64,000 bases of DNA from Croceicoccus gelatinilyticus (lineage in GTDB: Bacteria; Pseudomonadota; Alphaproteobacteria; Sphingomonadales; Sphingomonadaceae). The position numbers and the translations under genes are program-made. Under the pieces are notes generated by a model that saw nothing but the letters and a program-made list of their open reading frames with translations, did not search any database and was not told the DNA's origin. The stretch spans positions 1-64,000 of the forward strand of contig NZ_JAHCBF010000011.1 of NCBI RefSeq assembly GCF_018398395.1, read 5' to 3'. Shown piece by piece: positions 24,682 to 33,685 of the stretch; position 1 is the first letter of the stretch; every line of letters begins with the position of its first letter.

Positions 24682-26109
24682 TCAAGCTACAGCCTTGGCC
24701 TCTTCATAGGAGAGCGTCAGTCGTTCAAGGTCCTTGAGCGGCATCGGCTTTGCGAGGACGAAACCCTGAATGAGATCGCAGCCAGCGCCTGCAAGAAAGC
24801 GCAACTGGCTCTCGAGTTCTGCGCCTTCTGCGACGACCTTCATGCCCATATCGTGCGCAAGGCGGATCGAGGACAGGACGATCTTCTGGCCTTTGTCGTC
24901 ATTGAGAAGCTGCTGAACGAGGCTCTTGTCGAGCTTCAACTGGGTTGCCGGCAAATCGCGCAGGTGGCTGACGGTTGAAAAGCCCACGCCGTAATCGTCG
25001 ATCGCGACTTCGATGCCGAGGCTGCGAAGATGGTTGATCTCGGCGATGCCGCGTTCATCGATGCTCGCGGTTTCAGTGACCTCGAGGACGAGGCGGCTGG
25101 CCGGAAAGCCTGCCTTTTGCAAAGCCTGGGTCACGACTGCAATGATCCGGCCGCTGCCGAGCAGGCCGGGCGCGATGTTGACCGCGACATCCCAGTGATC
25201 GGGCAGACTGGAGAAATCGGCTATTGCCTGCTCGATGGTGAAGCGGGTCAGCTCCATCATCTGGCCATTCTTCTCGATGATCGGGATGAAGTCGGCTGGG
25301 GCGATGGCGCCGCGCTCGGGATGATTCCACCTGATCAGGGCCTCTGCGCCGACAATCTCGTTCGAGCCGGCATCGTACTTCGGCTGATAGGCGAGCCAGA
25401 TGTCGCCTCCGGTCAGTGCGCGGGTGAACTCGTTGTAGACGGTGAGCGGCCATACGCCGTCGCCCTTGGGGCACCAGCGTTGCCAGAGCATGCCTGAAAC
25501 CTGTGCGCGCCGCGCCGCGACAAAAGCTCGTGCCATGGCGCGCTGCATGTCGTCGTCGGTGTCGAGGCAGATACCGGCATGGACATGAAGGTCGATGCCG
25601 TTGCTTCCCGCGGTCATGGCTTGGAGGAGATTGGGGCTTAGCCCCTGAAGCAGCTTCAGTTCGCGCTGGTGATCGTCGGTGCAGCAATAGGCCAGCGTCG
25701 AGTGATTGATAAGGTAGATGGTCCGTCCTGCGGTCAGCGCTTCCATGACTTCGCCCAGGTGTAGCATGATGTCACCCAAGACGTCGGCGCCGCGCTCGGC
25801 AATGATCTGTTCGCCTTCGGGCAGGTTGATAACGACAACCCCGCCCTTTCCGGTGGCCTTGAGCAGCTCGGCCGACCCCGGGAAGCCGCTTTCCCAGCTT
25901 TGTATCGCCGATGCCGGGCCGGTTTGCTGGAGGTAGACGGAAAGTGCCACGATCCCGATCAGGATGCTGGTGATTGCGGCCGTGATGATTCCAGCCTGAA
26001 GCTCGATTGCGACGAAGAGACACAGCATGCCGGTGATAGCGATGAGCAGGTCGGTAATCCGGTGTCCGGTCTTTGACATGCGTCGCTCGAGAAGCGTGTT
26101 GATCGGCAT
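24682..26109 (-). CDS. EAL-domain cyclic-di-GMP phosphodiesterase, membrane-bound
   Basis: 475 residues. Two N-terminal membrane helices (about 20-62), a degenerate GGDEF-like middle, then a full EAL domain: YQPKYD, AEALIRWNHPERG, VNIAP, VLEVTETAS, IAIDDYGVGFS-type loop, KLDKSLV, VVAEGAE. The metal and catalytic residues all look present, so c-di-GMP hydrolysis is likely. GGAAG precedes the ATG. It would lower c-di-GMP and so affect surface adhesion, matching the surface-polysaccharide genes in the window. Confidence 0.9.
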   Translation of the reverse strand: MPINTLLERRMSKTGHRITDLLIAITGMLCLFVAIELQAGIITAAITSILIGIVALSVYLQQTGPASAIQSWESGFPGSAELLKATGKGGVVVINLPEGEQIIAERGADVLGDIMLHLGEVMEALTAGRTIYLINHSTLAYCCTDDHQRELKLLQGLSPNLLQAMTAGSNGIDLHVHAGICLDTDDDMQRAMARAFVAARRAQVSGMLWQRWCPKGDGVWPLTVYNEFTRALTGGDIWLAYQPKYDAGSNEIVGAEALIRWNHPERGAIAPADFIPIIEKNGQMMELTRFTIEQAIADFSSLPDHWDVAVNIAPGLLGSGRIIAVVTQALQKAGFPASRLVLEVTETASIDERGIAEINHLRSLGIEVAIDDYGVGFSTVSHLRDLPATQLKLDKSLVQQLLNDDKGQKIVLSSIRLAHDMGMKVVAEGAELESQLRFLAGAGCDLIQGFVLAKPMPLKDLERLTLSYEEAKAVA

Positions 26110-26156
26110 TCTGTTTCTTCCATCTCTGGCTTCAGATCTCCCCCCCGTCCGTTAAC

Positions 26157-26185
26157 ATTGTAGGATCAGGTGAAACCGGCGGCAA
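26157..26185 (-). promoter_or_regulatory. CATCC-TAnAAT family promoter of the EAL gene
   Basis: -35 TTGCCG, 17-bp spacer ending GATCC, -10 TACAAT. Confidence 0.55.
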
Positions 26186-26192
26186 AGCCTAT

Positions 26193-26203
26193 TTTGTAGG
26201 ATG
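26193..26203 (-). promoter_or_regulatory. second CATCC-type box upstream of the EAL gene
   Basis: CATCCTACAAA without a TTGG-like -35; possibly a second start or a relic. Confidence 0.35.
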
Positions 26204-26309
26204 AAATGGTAAACCGTCCCGCAGCGGGACCAGGTGGGCTCTTTCGAATCTTTTTTGGCCCTTGCGTGCGGCGCATTTTCATGAGCCGCACGCCGGAGGG
26301 TTTGCGCGT

Positions 26310-26582
26310 TCAGCTTTCGAGCACGATGTCCTTTTCGAGCTGCTCGCTATGGCATCCCAGTTCGGTCATCTGGTCGTATGTAAGATCGCGCGCATCGCCT
26401 GTTTCGTCTTCCTGAAGCTCCCACGTGATCCACGGCTTGATGACCTTGCCGTCAGGGAGCTTGATGGCAATGCCATTGCCGTCGCGGCCATACTGGATCT
26501 CCGATCCTTCGGGCACGTGGATCTCGTCGCTAATGGTGACGCTCATGTCGAGCGCCTTGGTCTCATCGGAAGTTGCGGTCAT
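26310..26582 (-). CDS. small unassigned acidic protein, 90 aa
   Basis: AAAGGA precedes the ATG. Beta-strand-rich start (MSVTISDEIHVPEGSEIQYGRDGNGIAIKLPDGKVIKPW), then an acidic helix. Soluble. No family recognised. Confidence 0.6.
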   Translation of the reverse strand: MTATSDETKALDMSVTISDEIHVPEGSEIQYGRDGNGIAIKLPDGKVIKPWITWELQEDETGDARDLTYDQMTELGCHSEQLEKDIVLES

Positions 26583-26612
26583 GTCGTTGTCCTTTGCTGT
26601 CGCAACAAGAAA

Positions 26613-26635
26613 GGGCGGCAGAATCTCTGCCGCCC
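26613..26635 (-). terminator. rho-independent terminator
   Basis: GGGCGGCAGA paired with TCTGCCGCCC, TTTCTTG tail on the - strand; ends the 26661 gene. Confidence 0.75.
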
Positions 26636-26660
26636 TCCTGTCGTTTTCTGGTGGTTGGTA

Positions 26661-27674
26661 TCAGTCTGCGAATTCGACGTCGGTGACGGAAGCAGTGACC
26701 TTGCCGGCGGCCCATTCTTCGGGGACCGATTTGGCCGAGTAGAAGCGGCCACGCTCCTGCCGCCAGATATATCCTGGCTTCAAGGGCGTCCCTGAGCTGG
26801 AGTAGGAACTGACGAGGACCGGATAATAGTCTTCCTCGGCGATCGCGTTGCCGTCGGCATCGTAGAAGACCACCGTGACCTTGACCTCGTTCAGGGTCTT
26901 GTCGCCGTTGTTCTTCACCTTGAATTCGACACCTGGCACGCGGCCGTCGAGCATCGAATCCATGTAGCTGGCCTTGAGGTCGTAGACATCGACTTGCGAG
27001 AGGTACGAGCGCTCGGCCGAAGAGTTCGACTGGTCTGCGGCCTCGTCCATCATCGGGTCAAACGCCTCGGCTGCCGCATCGATTGCGTCAGCCTGATCTT
27101 CCAGGCTTGAGACAGGAGTGCCGGGCCATTCGTCGTCACTGGAGCCGACGCCGTCCTGATAGAGCGCAATAGCCACTCCAGCGATCAGTAGGACAGCTGC
27201 GAGTACCGCCATTTTCTTGTCGACGCCTTCCTGAACGGCAAGTGGCTTGGCTCCTTCAACGGCCTTGCGGTCCTGGAATGCAGCATAGAGTGCGGTGCCC
27301 GCACCAACGGCCAGAACGAGCCAGCCCCATTCGACCTGAACTGCGCTAGCCGCTGCTTCGGCCAAGCCCCGGAAGGGATTGTCGCCAAGCTCGTCGAGGC
27401 TTGAGCGCATATTTGTGATGTGGATCTGCAGGCGGACAAACAGGAAGACGATGAAGGCGGCGGCGGCTCCTGCCGGCCAGAACGCCTCCTTGATCTTTTC
27501 GGTGGCCGCGAGACCGGCGATCACAATGGCAAGCGCCAGGATGATGAGGCCCAGCAGGTTCGATCCGCTGTTGAACAGGTTCACGCTTCCGATGATCGGA
27601 AGCTTGACGATCGGTACGAAGAGCCCGGCGACAAGCAAGGCCGCCCCGATCAGGCTCAGGTTCTTGTTGGTCAT
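26661..27674 (-). CDS. unassigned multi-pass membrane protein, 337 aa
   Basis: Four to five N-terminal helices (within residues 1-175), then an extracytoplasmic C-terminal beta-domain (VPGVEFKVKNNGDKTLNEVKVTVVFYDADGNAIAEEDYYPVLVS) of the FxLyD/DUF-type immunoglobulin-like fold. ATG 27674 follows AAAGGGGGG and opens the first helix. Probably an envelope protein; specific role unknown. Confidence 0.65.
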   Translation of the reverse strand: MTNKNLSLIGAALLVAGLFVPIVKLPIIGSVNLFNSGSNLLGLIILALAIVIAGLAATEKIKEAFWPAGAAAAFIVFLFVRLQIHITNMRSSLDELGDNPFRGLAEAAASAVQVEWGWLVLAVGAGTALYAAFQDRKAVEGAKPLAVQEGVDKKMAVLAAVLLIAGVAIALYQDGVGSSDDEWPGTPVSSLEDQADAIDAAAEAFDPMMDEAADQSNSSAERSYLSQVDVYDLKASYMDSMLDGRVPGVEFKVKNNGDKTLNEVKVTVVFYDADGNAIAEEDYYPVLVSSYSSSGTPLKPGYIWRQERGRFYSAKSVPEEWAAGKVTASVTDVEFAD

Positions 27675-27741
27675 TGTCCCCCCTTTCAAGGACTTGGCTT
27701 TTGGCACTGTTGAAAGACGGGAGCAAATCTCCCTGTCTATC

Positions 27742-28476
27742 TTATGCAGCGGCGTCGAGTTCTCTGGCGGCCTGCTCGAGCCGCGCGATGGCGATTTCGA
27801 AATACTCGGGGTTCTTCTCGACGCCGATGAAGCGCTTGCCGTGCTTGAGGGCCGAGACGCCGGTGCTGCCGGTCCCCATGAAGACATCGAGGACACTCTC
27901 GCCCTTCGTCGTGGACATGATGGTGTCCATGACCTTTTCCGGCTTCACTGTCGGGTGCCCGTATGTTTTGGACGGGAAGACCTTCTCCCTCGTTCCGACG
28001 ATCGCGGGTTCTTCGATTTCGGTATCCTCGATCACGCGGCGCTTGTTCGCGAGCTCGCCAACCGGATGCCATTCCTTCTGCCATGCCCGGACATAGACTT
28101 CGCAATCCGGCATGAGGTGCTTGTTGGCGACGGGGATCGGATTGCGCTTTGCCCAGAAGCCGAGAACGAACCGGTCGAAGGTGTTCTGCAGGTAGCTGGT
28201 GATCTTCGGGATCTGGTCGTTGTGGCAAAAGCAGCAGACGGACCCGGTGAGCATCGTGTTAATGATCGAGATGTCGAACCCCTGATCGATGCCGACTTCC
28301 TTGATCTGGTCGAGGTAGGGCCGTGCCTTGCGGAACTTGCCGGCGCCCGCCGTCTTGATCAGGTACGGCGGATCGATGATCTCCGCATCCACCCAACCGA
28401 TATCGGCGCGGACCTTGTAGGCGTCGCCCAGGATGAGCTTTGCCGGACCGATCTCGACGATGCGATCAGCATTCAT
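27742..28476 (-). CDS. orphan DNA adenine methyltransferase (DPPY, beta class)
   Basis: 244 residues, a compact enzyme. Catalytic IIDPPYLIK (35-38) comes first; the SAM site is VLDVFMGTGSTGVSALKHGKRFIGVEKNPEYF near 195-225, preceded by the typical HPTVKPEKVMDTIM. The middle (50-150) is the target-recognition region. The order of motifs marks the beta class, as in CcrM and many phage enzymes. No restriction partner is adjacent. Lies downstream of the HExxH membrane protein and may share its transcript. Confidence 0.9.
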   Translation of the reverse strand: MNADRIVEIGPAKLILGDAYKVRADIGWVDAEIIDPPYLIKTAGAGKFRKARPYLDQIKEVGIDQGFDISIINTMLTGSVCCFCHNDQIPKITSYLQNTFDRFVLGFWAKRNPIPVANKHLMPDCEVYVRAWQKEWHPVGELANKRRVIEDTEIEEPAIVGTREKVFPSKTYGHPTVKPEKVMDTIMSTTKGESVLDVFMGTGSTGVSALKHGKRFIGVEKNPEYFEIAIARLEQAARELDAAA

Positions 28477-28502
28477 GGAATTCTCCTGCGATGTTGGATT
28501 AG

Positions 28503-29375
28503 CTAGCGCGAAGGCAGGGCGCGGCCCTTGTCCTCGTGCAGCTTGTGTTCGACCACTTCGTATTCACCCTTCCGGGTATCGAAGATCGCGAACTGGATGT
28601 TCGGCATTTCACTGGGCGCGCGAACCATCGGCACGTCGGCGACGGGCGTCGGTTCGCCCTCCCCTGCACCTTCCTCGCCATCTATCTCGGGTTCGGGTTC
28701 GGGCAAAGGAAGGACGTCGGCGTGGCAGGCACGGCGCTGCTCGCTCGCGTACCATGCATCTAGGACGAGCTTTTCCCTGTCCCTGACGTCTTCTTCGAAG
28801 TCGTTCTGCTTCATTTCCTGGCCTGCCGCGTAGGAGGCAGCCGCACTTGTCGCGTATTCGCCGAGGTTGAGCCCTGCGGCATACTGCGAGACATGCATCA
28901 GCTCGTGGAAGAAGAGCCGTTCGTTCAGCTGGTCGAGGCCGGAGGGATTGCGCGGTACCGCGACGTAGATGTCGTTGTGCCGCGTGATGGCAAGAACGCC
29001 CCTTGCGAAGGCCACCTCGTTGATGATGTCTTCGTCGCGGAAATAGGGATGAAACCGGACCTTTTTCCAATCTGCGACGCCTACGAGATCCGACTGTTCC
29101 TCGAGAAAGTCGATGACGCACGGGTTCAAGGGAGTGCCGCGGTGCATGACGCCGGCGATATCGACCGGCCTCAAGCCTTCCTGCGGGAGATCGTCGTAAG
29201 AGATGACTGCGTTCTTGGCCGCCGTCGTGATCTTGGGAGCACCTACGGTTTCAAGAACCCACATTGCGCCAACGGCACCACCGACCGTGCCGGTGACAAG
29301 ACCGACGAGCCCTGCCCCTGCCAGTGCGAGAGCGAAGATGCGTCTGCGTTTCCTATGCCCTGCGGGGTTTTCCAA
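28503..29375 (-). CDS. membrane-anchored HExxH (putative metalloprotease) protein
   Basis: 290 residues. One N-terminal helix (IFALALAGAGLVGLVTGTVGGAVGA), then an extracytoplasmic domain with FFHELMHVSQYAAG, a zincin-type HExxH motif. The C-terminal third is acidic and Pro-rich. Starts at TTG, supported by AGGAGG six bases upstream and by a promoter only 19 bp farther on. It looks like an effector-type or DUF4157-like metallopeptidase, but the third zinc ligand is not clear. Confidence 0.65.
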   Translation of the reverse strand: MENPAGHRKRRRIFALALAGAGLVGLVTGTVGGAVGAMWVLETVGAPKITTAAKNAVISYDDLPQEGLRPVDIAGVMHRGTPLNPCVIDFLEEQSDLVGVADWKKVRFHPYFRDEDIINEVAFARGVLAITRHNDIYVAVPRNPSGLDQLNERLFFHELMHVSQYAAGLNLGEYATSAAASYAAGQEMKQNDFEEDVRDREKLVLDAWYASEQRRACHADVLPLPEPEPEIDGEEGAGEGEPTPVADVPMVRAPSEMPNIQFAIFDTRKGEYEVVEHKLHEDKGRALPSR

Positions 29376-29393
29376 GGCGTACCTCCTTCCCCT

Positions 29394-29422
29394 ATTGTAG
29401 GATGGAGGCGGCGGCGGACCAA
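29394..29422 (-). promoter_or_regulatory. CATCC-TAnAAT family promoter of the 28503 gene
   Basis: -35 TTGGTC, 17-bp spacer ending CATCC, -10 TACAAT; the start of transcription falls just before the AGGAGG site. Confidence 0.65.
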
Positions 29423-29424
29423 CG

Positions 29425-30186
29425 TCAGGCCGGGATTGGCATTTCGATGTCTTGGACCAGAGGGGTCGCTTTCTTGATCATGTCCGAACGGAATTTCTCG
29501 TTTCGTTCGAATTCCATCAGCGTCTCGATGGCAGCCCCTGCCGTCTCGTCCTTCGTATCTTCTACCGCAAGATGTCTTGCGAGACGCTGAATTCGAGCGG
29601 ATTTTTCCGGGATTGCAGCAAGAAAGTCGCTCGGCGCGGCGTGCCGGGTGATATCTCCGTCAAACAGCTGCAAGGTCATGCAGCGATCAGCGGGGCGTCC
29701 CGTCTCGCCAAGATTACGCGACCAGACATTCTCGCGGTGGCGCCAGTCTTTCTTTGAGACCTCTTCGGGCGGGTCGGTGCTGTCCCACCAGGCGAAGTCG
29801 TTCACTCCGCGCATGGCATCGACCTTCGACCGCAGTGCGCGGTTTTCCGTATGGATCATGAAGTGGGTACGGCCCGCAGCCGCTCTGCCCGGGAAGATCC
29901 AGAGCTCCAGACTGAAGTCGACTTCCGGGTCACGTCTGCCGGTGGCGGCGATGGCGCGCTGGCGCCGGACCATGTCGTCATAGGTGCGCTGCAGGATGTG
30001 GCCGGTGGAGACTTCGCTCGAATGAAGAGCTGCCTTGTCGATCGCATCTGCGACGAGAATGCCGCCGACCCTTGCAATCTCGTTGCGGCCTAGCGTGGTG
30101 AGCGCGGTCTTGCGGGCCATGGCTGCCTTGTAGAAAGCGAAGACGCCCCTCTCGTAGTACCGCCCGTTCTGGATGTTCGTGCTCAT
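29425..30186 (-). CDS. unassigned protein, 253 aa
   Basis: Helix at residues 22-70 (FAFYKAAMARKTALTTLGRNEIARVGGILVADAIDKAA), a beta segment (FSLELWIFPGRAAAGRTHFMIHTENRALRSKVDAM) and a long charged C-terminal helix. Soluble, no family recognised. The ATG at 30186 overlaps the upstream stop (ATGA). Last gene of the 31884-29425 operon. Confidence 0.65.
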   Translation of the reverse strand: MSTNIQNGRYYERGVFAFYKAAMARKTALTTLGRNEIARVGGILVADAIDKAALHSSEVSTGHILQRTYDDMVRRQRAIAATGRRDPEVDFSLELWIFPGRAAAGRTHFMIHTENRALRSKVDAMRGVNDFAWWDSTDPPEEVSKKDWRHRENVWSRNLGETGRPADRCMTLQLFDGDITRHAAPSDFLAAIPEKSARIQRLARHLAVEDTKDETAGAAIETLMEFERNEKFRSDMIKKATPLVQDIEMPIPA

Positions 30187-30467
30187 CGGGGTGCCATCCA
30201 GCTCTTGAAGCCGGGCATCGGCTGCTTGATGGCGCACAGGAACACGTTCGAGTAGCGGCCCGGCTCCGGTCCAACGAAAGTTCCGAACACCTCTTCGGCT
30301 TCCGCGTTCCCGCTGAAATAGCCGTAGTAGTGTTCGCCGGGTTCGTCCTCGTTCTGGCCCTGCTCATCGTAGATCAGGGCGTAGGTCGGCTTGCTCTTTT
30401 CGACGAGCCACCAGCCCAGCCGGCCGACGAGGGTCCGAAGGCTTGTCCGGATGCGGTCGGTCTTCAT
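30183..30467 (-). CDS. small unassigned protein, 94 aa
   Basis: Basic start (MKTDRIRTSLRTLVGRLGWWLVEKSKPTYA), acidic middle. No membrane helix. 4-bp overlaps with both neighbours in the operon are the main support. Confidence 0.6.
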   Translation of the reverse strand: MKTDRIRTSLRTLVGRLGWWLVEKSKPTYALIYDEQGQNEDEPGEHYYGYFSGNAEAEEVFGTFVGPEPGRYSNVFLCAIKQPMPGFKSWMAPR

Positions 30468-30655
30468 GGTCTGGGCTCCAATGGCTTGGCGGCGCGGCGC
30501 ATCATGGCGCGGCGCTGCTGTCGTGTGGTTGGTAGAATTGGACCGCAGAATTCGCGGTATTGCCGGTTGCTTGGTTTGCGGCTGGTAAGAACACCTGTCT
30601 CTACGGCTCTGCAGGTGGCTTCGTAATAGACGCCCATGAATTTTGCGGCCTTCAT
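30464..30655 (-). CDS. small basic protein, 63 aa
   Basis: MKAAKFMGVYYEATCRAVETG...PTTRQQRRAMMRRAAKPLEPRP: very basic C-terminus, possibly nucleic-acid binding. The ATG at 30655 overlaps the stop of the 30652 gene, and an internal promoter of the CATCC family lies 64 bp upstream. Confidence 0.55.
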   Translation of the reverse strand: MKAAKFMGVYYEATCRAVETGVLTSRKPSNRQYREFCGPILPTTRQQRRAMMRRAAKPLEPRP

Positions 30656-31884
30656 GCTGGCGCCTCCGTCGTAACCAGCGGCACGGTATTGCCCCTGATC
30701 TGGAAATACATCGGGGCCTTTATAGGATCGGATCGTGCGGGCCCCAAAGCGGCGTAGTTCATCGCGACGTTGTCGGTGTGGTTGGCGATGAACGTCCAGC
30801 CTGGCAGCCCGAACAACGTCAGTTCGTAGGGTCGCTTCCCGTAGTAGATGATGTTGTGCAGAAGGCTGCATTGCTGCTCGACGGGGAGCGCGCGGATCTT
30901 CTCGATTACGTACGCATCCGCCAGAGTGAAAAAGCTTTCCTCGCCAAGGAGCAGGTTCAGGTCAGCCTGGCTTGCTTCCTTGGACTTTGGAGTGCCGTTC
31001 GGCATGGCCGCCGGATCGACGTTCGTGCTGGTGCGTAGCCGCAGGTGATTGTCGCCGTCCATGAGCTTCACGGTCTTGATCTTCATCTCGTCGGCACCGG
31101 GAAGGTCCACCAATGCCGAGAGCATGTTGCCCTTTGCCGAGTTCGCGACTGTTTCGCTGACAGGCTGGTTGATCATCACCGTGACACCCGCCTGGTTTTC
31201 CGTGAAGGTGATGTTCCCCTCAAGGATGAGGCTGGTGTGCAGGAAGGTGCCGCCTTCGAGCAGCTGGAATTCCACGCGCCCGAGCTTCTCGTTGGTGACC
31301 TCCGAGTAACCCAGGTAGAGCGCGGGAGGCATGATGTCGTATTCGCGGGCCATCGTGATCCAGTCGCGATATAGCCGTGCGCCTTCTTCGGTCATCAGGG
31401 AAAGCGCAAGGCGTCCGATATCACCGGTGTAGATCTGGTCGGCCTCCTCGCGCGACGGCGCGGGGCAATTCTCCTCGAAGTAGGCGTAGATCCGTCGGGT
31501 TTCTGAGAAGAGATTGATCGTCGGGTCGGCGATCTTCTCTACCTGTGTGATTGAACCAGAGCGCATGGTCGTGGCTGAGAATATGAAATAGCCGCGCTTA
31601 TCGAGCGCTACGTTAATCTCGCAGGTCTGCGGGGGCGGGATCTGATCGAACAGCCACTCTTCGATGCCTCTTAGCGTGTTGTTCTGCACCCAGATCGAGC
31701 TGAAAAAGGCGCCTTCGCTCAGGGGAAAGTCGTCATCAGCGATCGTCAATGCGCAGGGAGTGTGATTGCAGCATGCGTCTGGTCGCGAACCATCGTTGTA
31801 TGGCGGGAGAAGCAGAGCGGGTTCGCCGGGACGTATCTGGGCCCAGAAAAGCCCTCGGTAAAAGCCGGTTTTATGGGGCTGCAT
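30652..31884 (-). CDS. unassigned protein, 410 aa
   Basis: First gene of a four-gene leftward operon. No signal peptide or membrane helix. An early Cys cluster (PDACCNHTPCAL) suggests a metal site; the rest is mixed alpha/beta with no motif I can name. The ATG at 31884 was chosen because upstream codons run into the promoter region of the divergent 31978 gene. Confidence 0.6.
   Translation of the reverse strand: MQPHKTGFYRGLFWAQIRPGEPALLLPPYNDGSRPDACCNHTPCALTIADDDFPLSEGAFFSSIWVQNNTLRGIEEWLFDQIPPPQTCEINVALDKRGYFIFSATTMRSGSITQVEKIADPTINLFSETRRIYAYFEENCPAPSREEADQIYTGDIGRLALSLMTEEGARLYRDWITMAREYDIMPPALYLGYSEVTNEKLGRVEFQLLEGGTFLHTSLILEGNITFTENQAGVTVMINQPVSETVANSAKGNMLSALVDLPGADEMKIKTVKLMDGDNHLRLRTSTNVDPAAMPNGTPKSKEASQADLNLLLGEESFFTLADAYVIEKIRALPVEQQCSLLHNIIYYGKRPYELTLFGLPGWTFIANHTDNVAMNYAALGPARSDPIKAPMYFQIRGNTVPLVTTEAPA
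30719..30747 (-). promoter_or_regulatory. internal CATCC-TAnAAT family promoter
   Basis: -35 TTGGGG, 17-bp spacer ending GATCC, -10 TATAAA, inside the end of the 30652 gene. It would give the three downstream genes extra transcription. Confidence 0.5.
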
Positions 31885-31977
31885 GGTCGACCTTTCTGTC
31901 CCGTTCGGAACGGCTTTTGTGGCTAACAGTTTGTTAATCGGGCGCGCGATACTGCGCTCGTTGACCCGAGGACGTTG

Positions 31978-32244
31978 ATGACTGTGCTGCTGCTGCTCTT
32001 GCTCGGGGGTTCGCTTGGCTATGCGACCAGCCTGCTTGCGACCGGCGGCAACAGGGATGTCTTCGTCAACGTGATCCTGGGAATGCTGGGCGCACTGACG
32101 ACCAGTCACGTCTTCTCGCCGCTGTTTGGCGAGCCCAACCTTTTCTCTTCCGGTATCGGCGCGCTCTCGATGCTCGTCTCGATCATCGGCGCGATGATTG
32201 TTCTGGCGATCTTCAATCTTGTCAGGCTGCAGGAAGCGGCCTGA
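31978..32244 (+). CDS. GlsB/YeaQ/YmgE-like small membrane protein
   Basis: 88 residues, three hydrophobic helices, with LGGSLGYATSLLATGG and NVILGMLGALTTSHV typical of the transglycosylase-associated (GlsB/YeaQ) family. A TTG directly before the ATG is ignored. Inner-membrane protein linked to stress in enteric relatives; the biochemical function is unknown. Divergent from the 31884 operon. Confidence 0.7.
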   Translation: MTVLLLLLLGGSLGYATSLLATGGNRDVFVNVILGMLGALTTSHVFSPLFGEPNLFSSGIGALSMLVSIIGAMIVLAIFNLVRLQEAA

Positions 32245-32279
32245 CCGAAGGCCGATCAGGCCGCCATTTTCCGCTTACC

Positions 32280-32308
32280 TTCTGATTTCTCCGACCTCAT
32301 CCTAAAAT
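32280..32308 (+). promoter_or_regulatory. CATCC-TAnAAT family promoter of the TadG-like gene
   Basis: -35 TTCTGA, 17-bp spacer ending CATCC, -10 TAAAAT; 54 bp before the ATG. Confidence 0.6.
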
Positions 32309-32362
32309 GATTGGCGAAAGGCGACTTGGGGTCGCTGTAGTCACCATTGGAAGGGGCCAGGA

Positions 32363-33685
32363 ATGGTTCTCGGCAAGATCGCCGCGGCAGCGCGCCGCAA
32401 GTGTGCAGAATTCCTCCGCTGCGAAGACGGTAACGTCCTGCTGCTGACGGTCTTTTCGCTGCCTATGATCATCGGCGGCGCCGGCATGGGCGTCGATATG
32501 GCGCAGTGGTATCTATGGCAGCGCGAAGCGCAGTATGCCGTCGACCAGGCTGCGATCAGCGCTGCTTATACGATGCGCGACAACGAGGAAGGCGTTCTTG
32601 TCTATGAGGACATCGCGCGGCTGGCCTATTGGGACAACCTTTCGATAACGCACGACCTTAGCGCAGAGCCGGAGTTCACACTGGCGAACTGGGCGAGCGG
32701 CGATCTCAACAGCGTGATCGCCAAGTCGTCTGTCACCAATGCGCTGCCCTTTACGGGGTTCTTTCTCAAGCATCCGGTGACGATCTCGGTGACTGCACAG
32801 GCGGCTTTCGAAAAGGGCGTGCAATTCACCAGCTGTCTGATCGCAACCGACGAGGATGATGACGGGGCCGTGACGATCGGCGGCAACACGACGTTTACGG
32901 CTGGGTGCGGTATCGCGGCGCTGTCAGATTCCGACCAAGCCGTTCTCATCGACGGCAATCCCACTGTCGAGGCTGGGTGGGTCCTGTCAAAAGGCGGGAT
33001 CGATGACTGGTTCGACTATCACACTTCGGATGAAATCCACGAGTACATCGACGGCCTCAAGGACCCGTTCGAGGGCCTGACACCACCTGACGATCCGCGC
33101 GAGCGGCTTTACGAGTGCCAAACGACCGGCAAGGGATCGGATAAGTCGAAAGTCGCTACGCTCCTGCCCGGCACCTACACCGAGATCGTCACCCGCTGTA
33201 ATACGACCCTGCAGGGCGGTATCTATGTGATTGATGGCGGCTCTTTCGAGGTCCGGGCGCAAGACGTTGTCGTCGGAACCGGCGTGATGATCGTGCTGCG
33301 TAATGGTGCGCGCATCCATATCAACGGCGGCGCCGAGATTTCCCTGACCGCGATGTCGGTTTCCGAGTTGATGGCAGAAGGCGTCAGCCAGGAAGATGCA
33401 CAGCTGCTCGAAGGTCTGCTTATCTTCGAAGATCCGAGATCGCAGAGCAGCGAGGACAACGTCTTGAACGGGAACGCGGCGACGATCCTGAATGGAGCTG
33501 TCTACTTGCCTCGCAGTGCCCTTCGGTTCTCAGGGACCGCGGGCATGACGACGCAGTGCCTGATGATCGTCGCCAATACGATCAAGCTGACAGGTGACAC
33601 GACGATGTCGGCGTTCTGCCCTTCCCACCTCACGCATGACGAGGTCGTAGCGGAGGTTGTCGGTAACGTGATTCTGATCAGTTGA
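32363..33685 (+). CDS. TadG-like Flp pilus-associated protein
   Basis: 440 residues. The N-terminus CEDGNVLLLTVFSLPMIIGGAGMGVDMAQWYLWQREAQYAVDQAAISAAYTM is the TadE/TadG head: membrane helix plus the long helix after it. The rest is an extracytoplasmic beta-rich body with beta-helix-like repeats (GGNTTFTAGCGI, RNGARIHINGGAEIS). In Tad systems such proteins help pilus assembly or surface attachment. No other tad genes are seen. Convergent with the 33686 gene with no gap. Confidence 0.75.
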   Translation: MVLGKIAAAARRKCAEFLRCEDGNVLLLTVFSLPMIIGGAGMGVDMAQWYLWQREAQYAVDQAAISAAYTMRDNEEGVLVYEDIARLAYWDNLSITHDLSAEPEFTLANWASGDLNSVIAKSSVTNALPFTGFFLKHPVTISVTAQAAFEKGVQFTSCLIATDEDDDGAVTIGGNTTFTAGCGIAALSDSDQAVLIDGNPTVEAGWVLSKGGIDDWFDYHTSDEIHEYIDGLKDPFEGLTPPDDPRERLYECQTTGKGSDKSKVATLLPGTYTEIVTRCNTTLQGGIYVIDGGSFEVRAQDVVVGTGVMIVLRNGARIHINGGAEISLTAMSVSELMAEGVSQEDAQLLEGLLIFEDPRSQSSEDNVLNGNAATILNGAVYLPRSALRFSGTAGMTTQCLMIVANTIKLTGDTTMSAFCPSHLTHDEVVAEVVGNVILIS

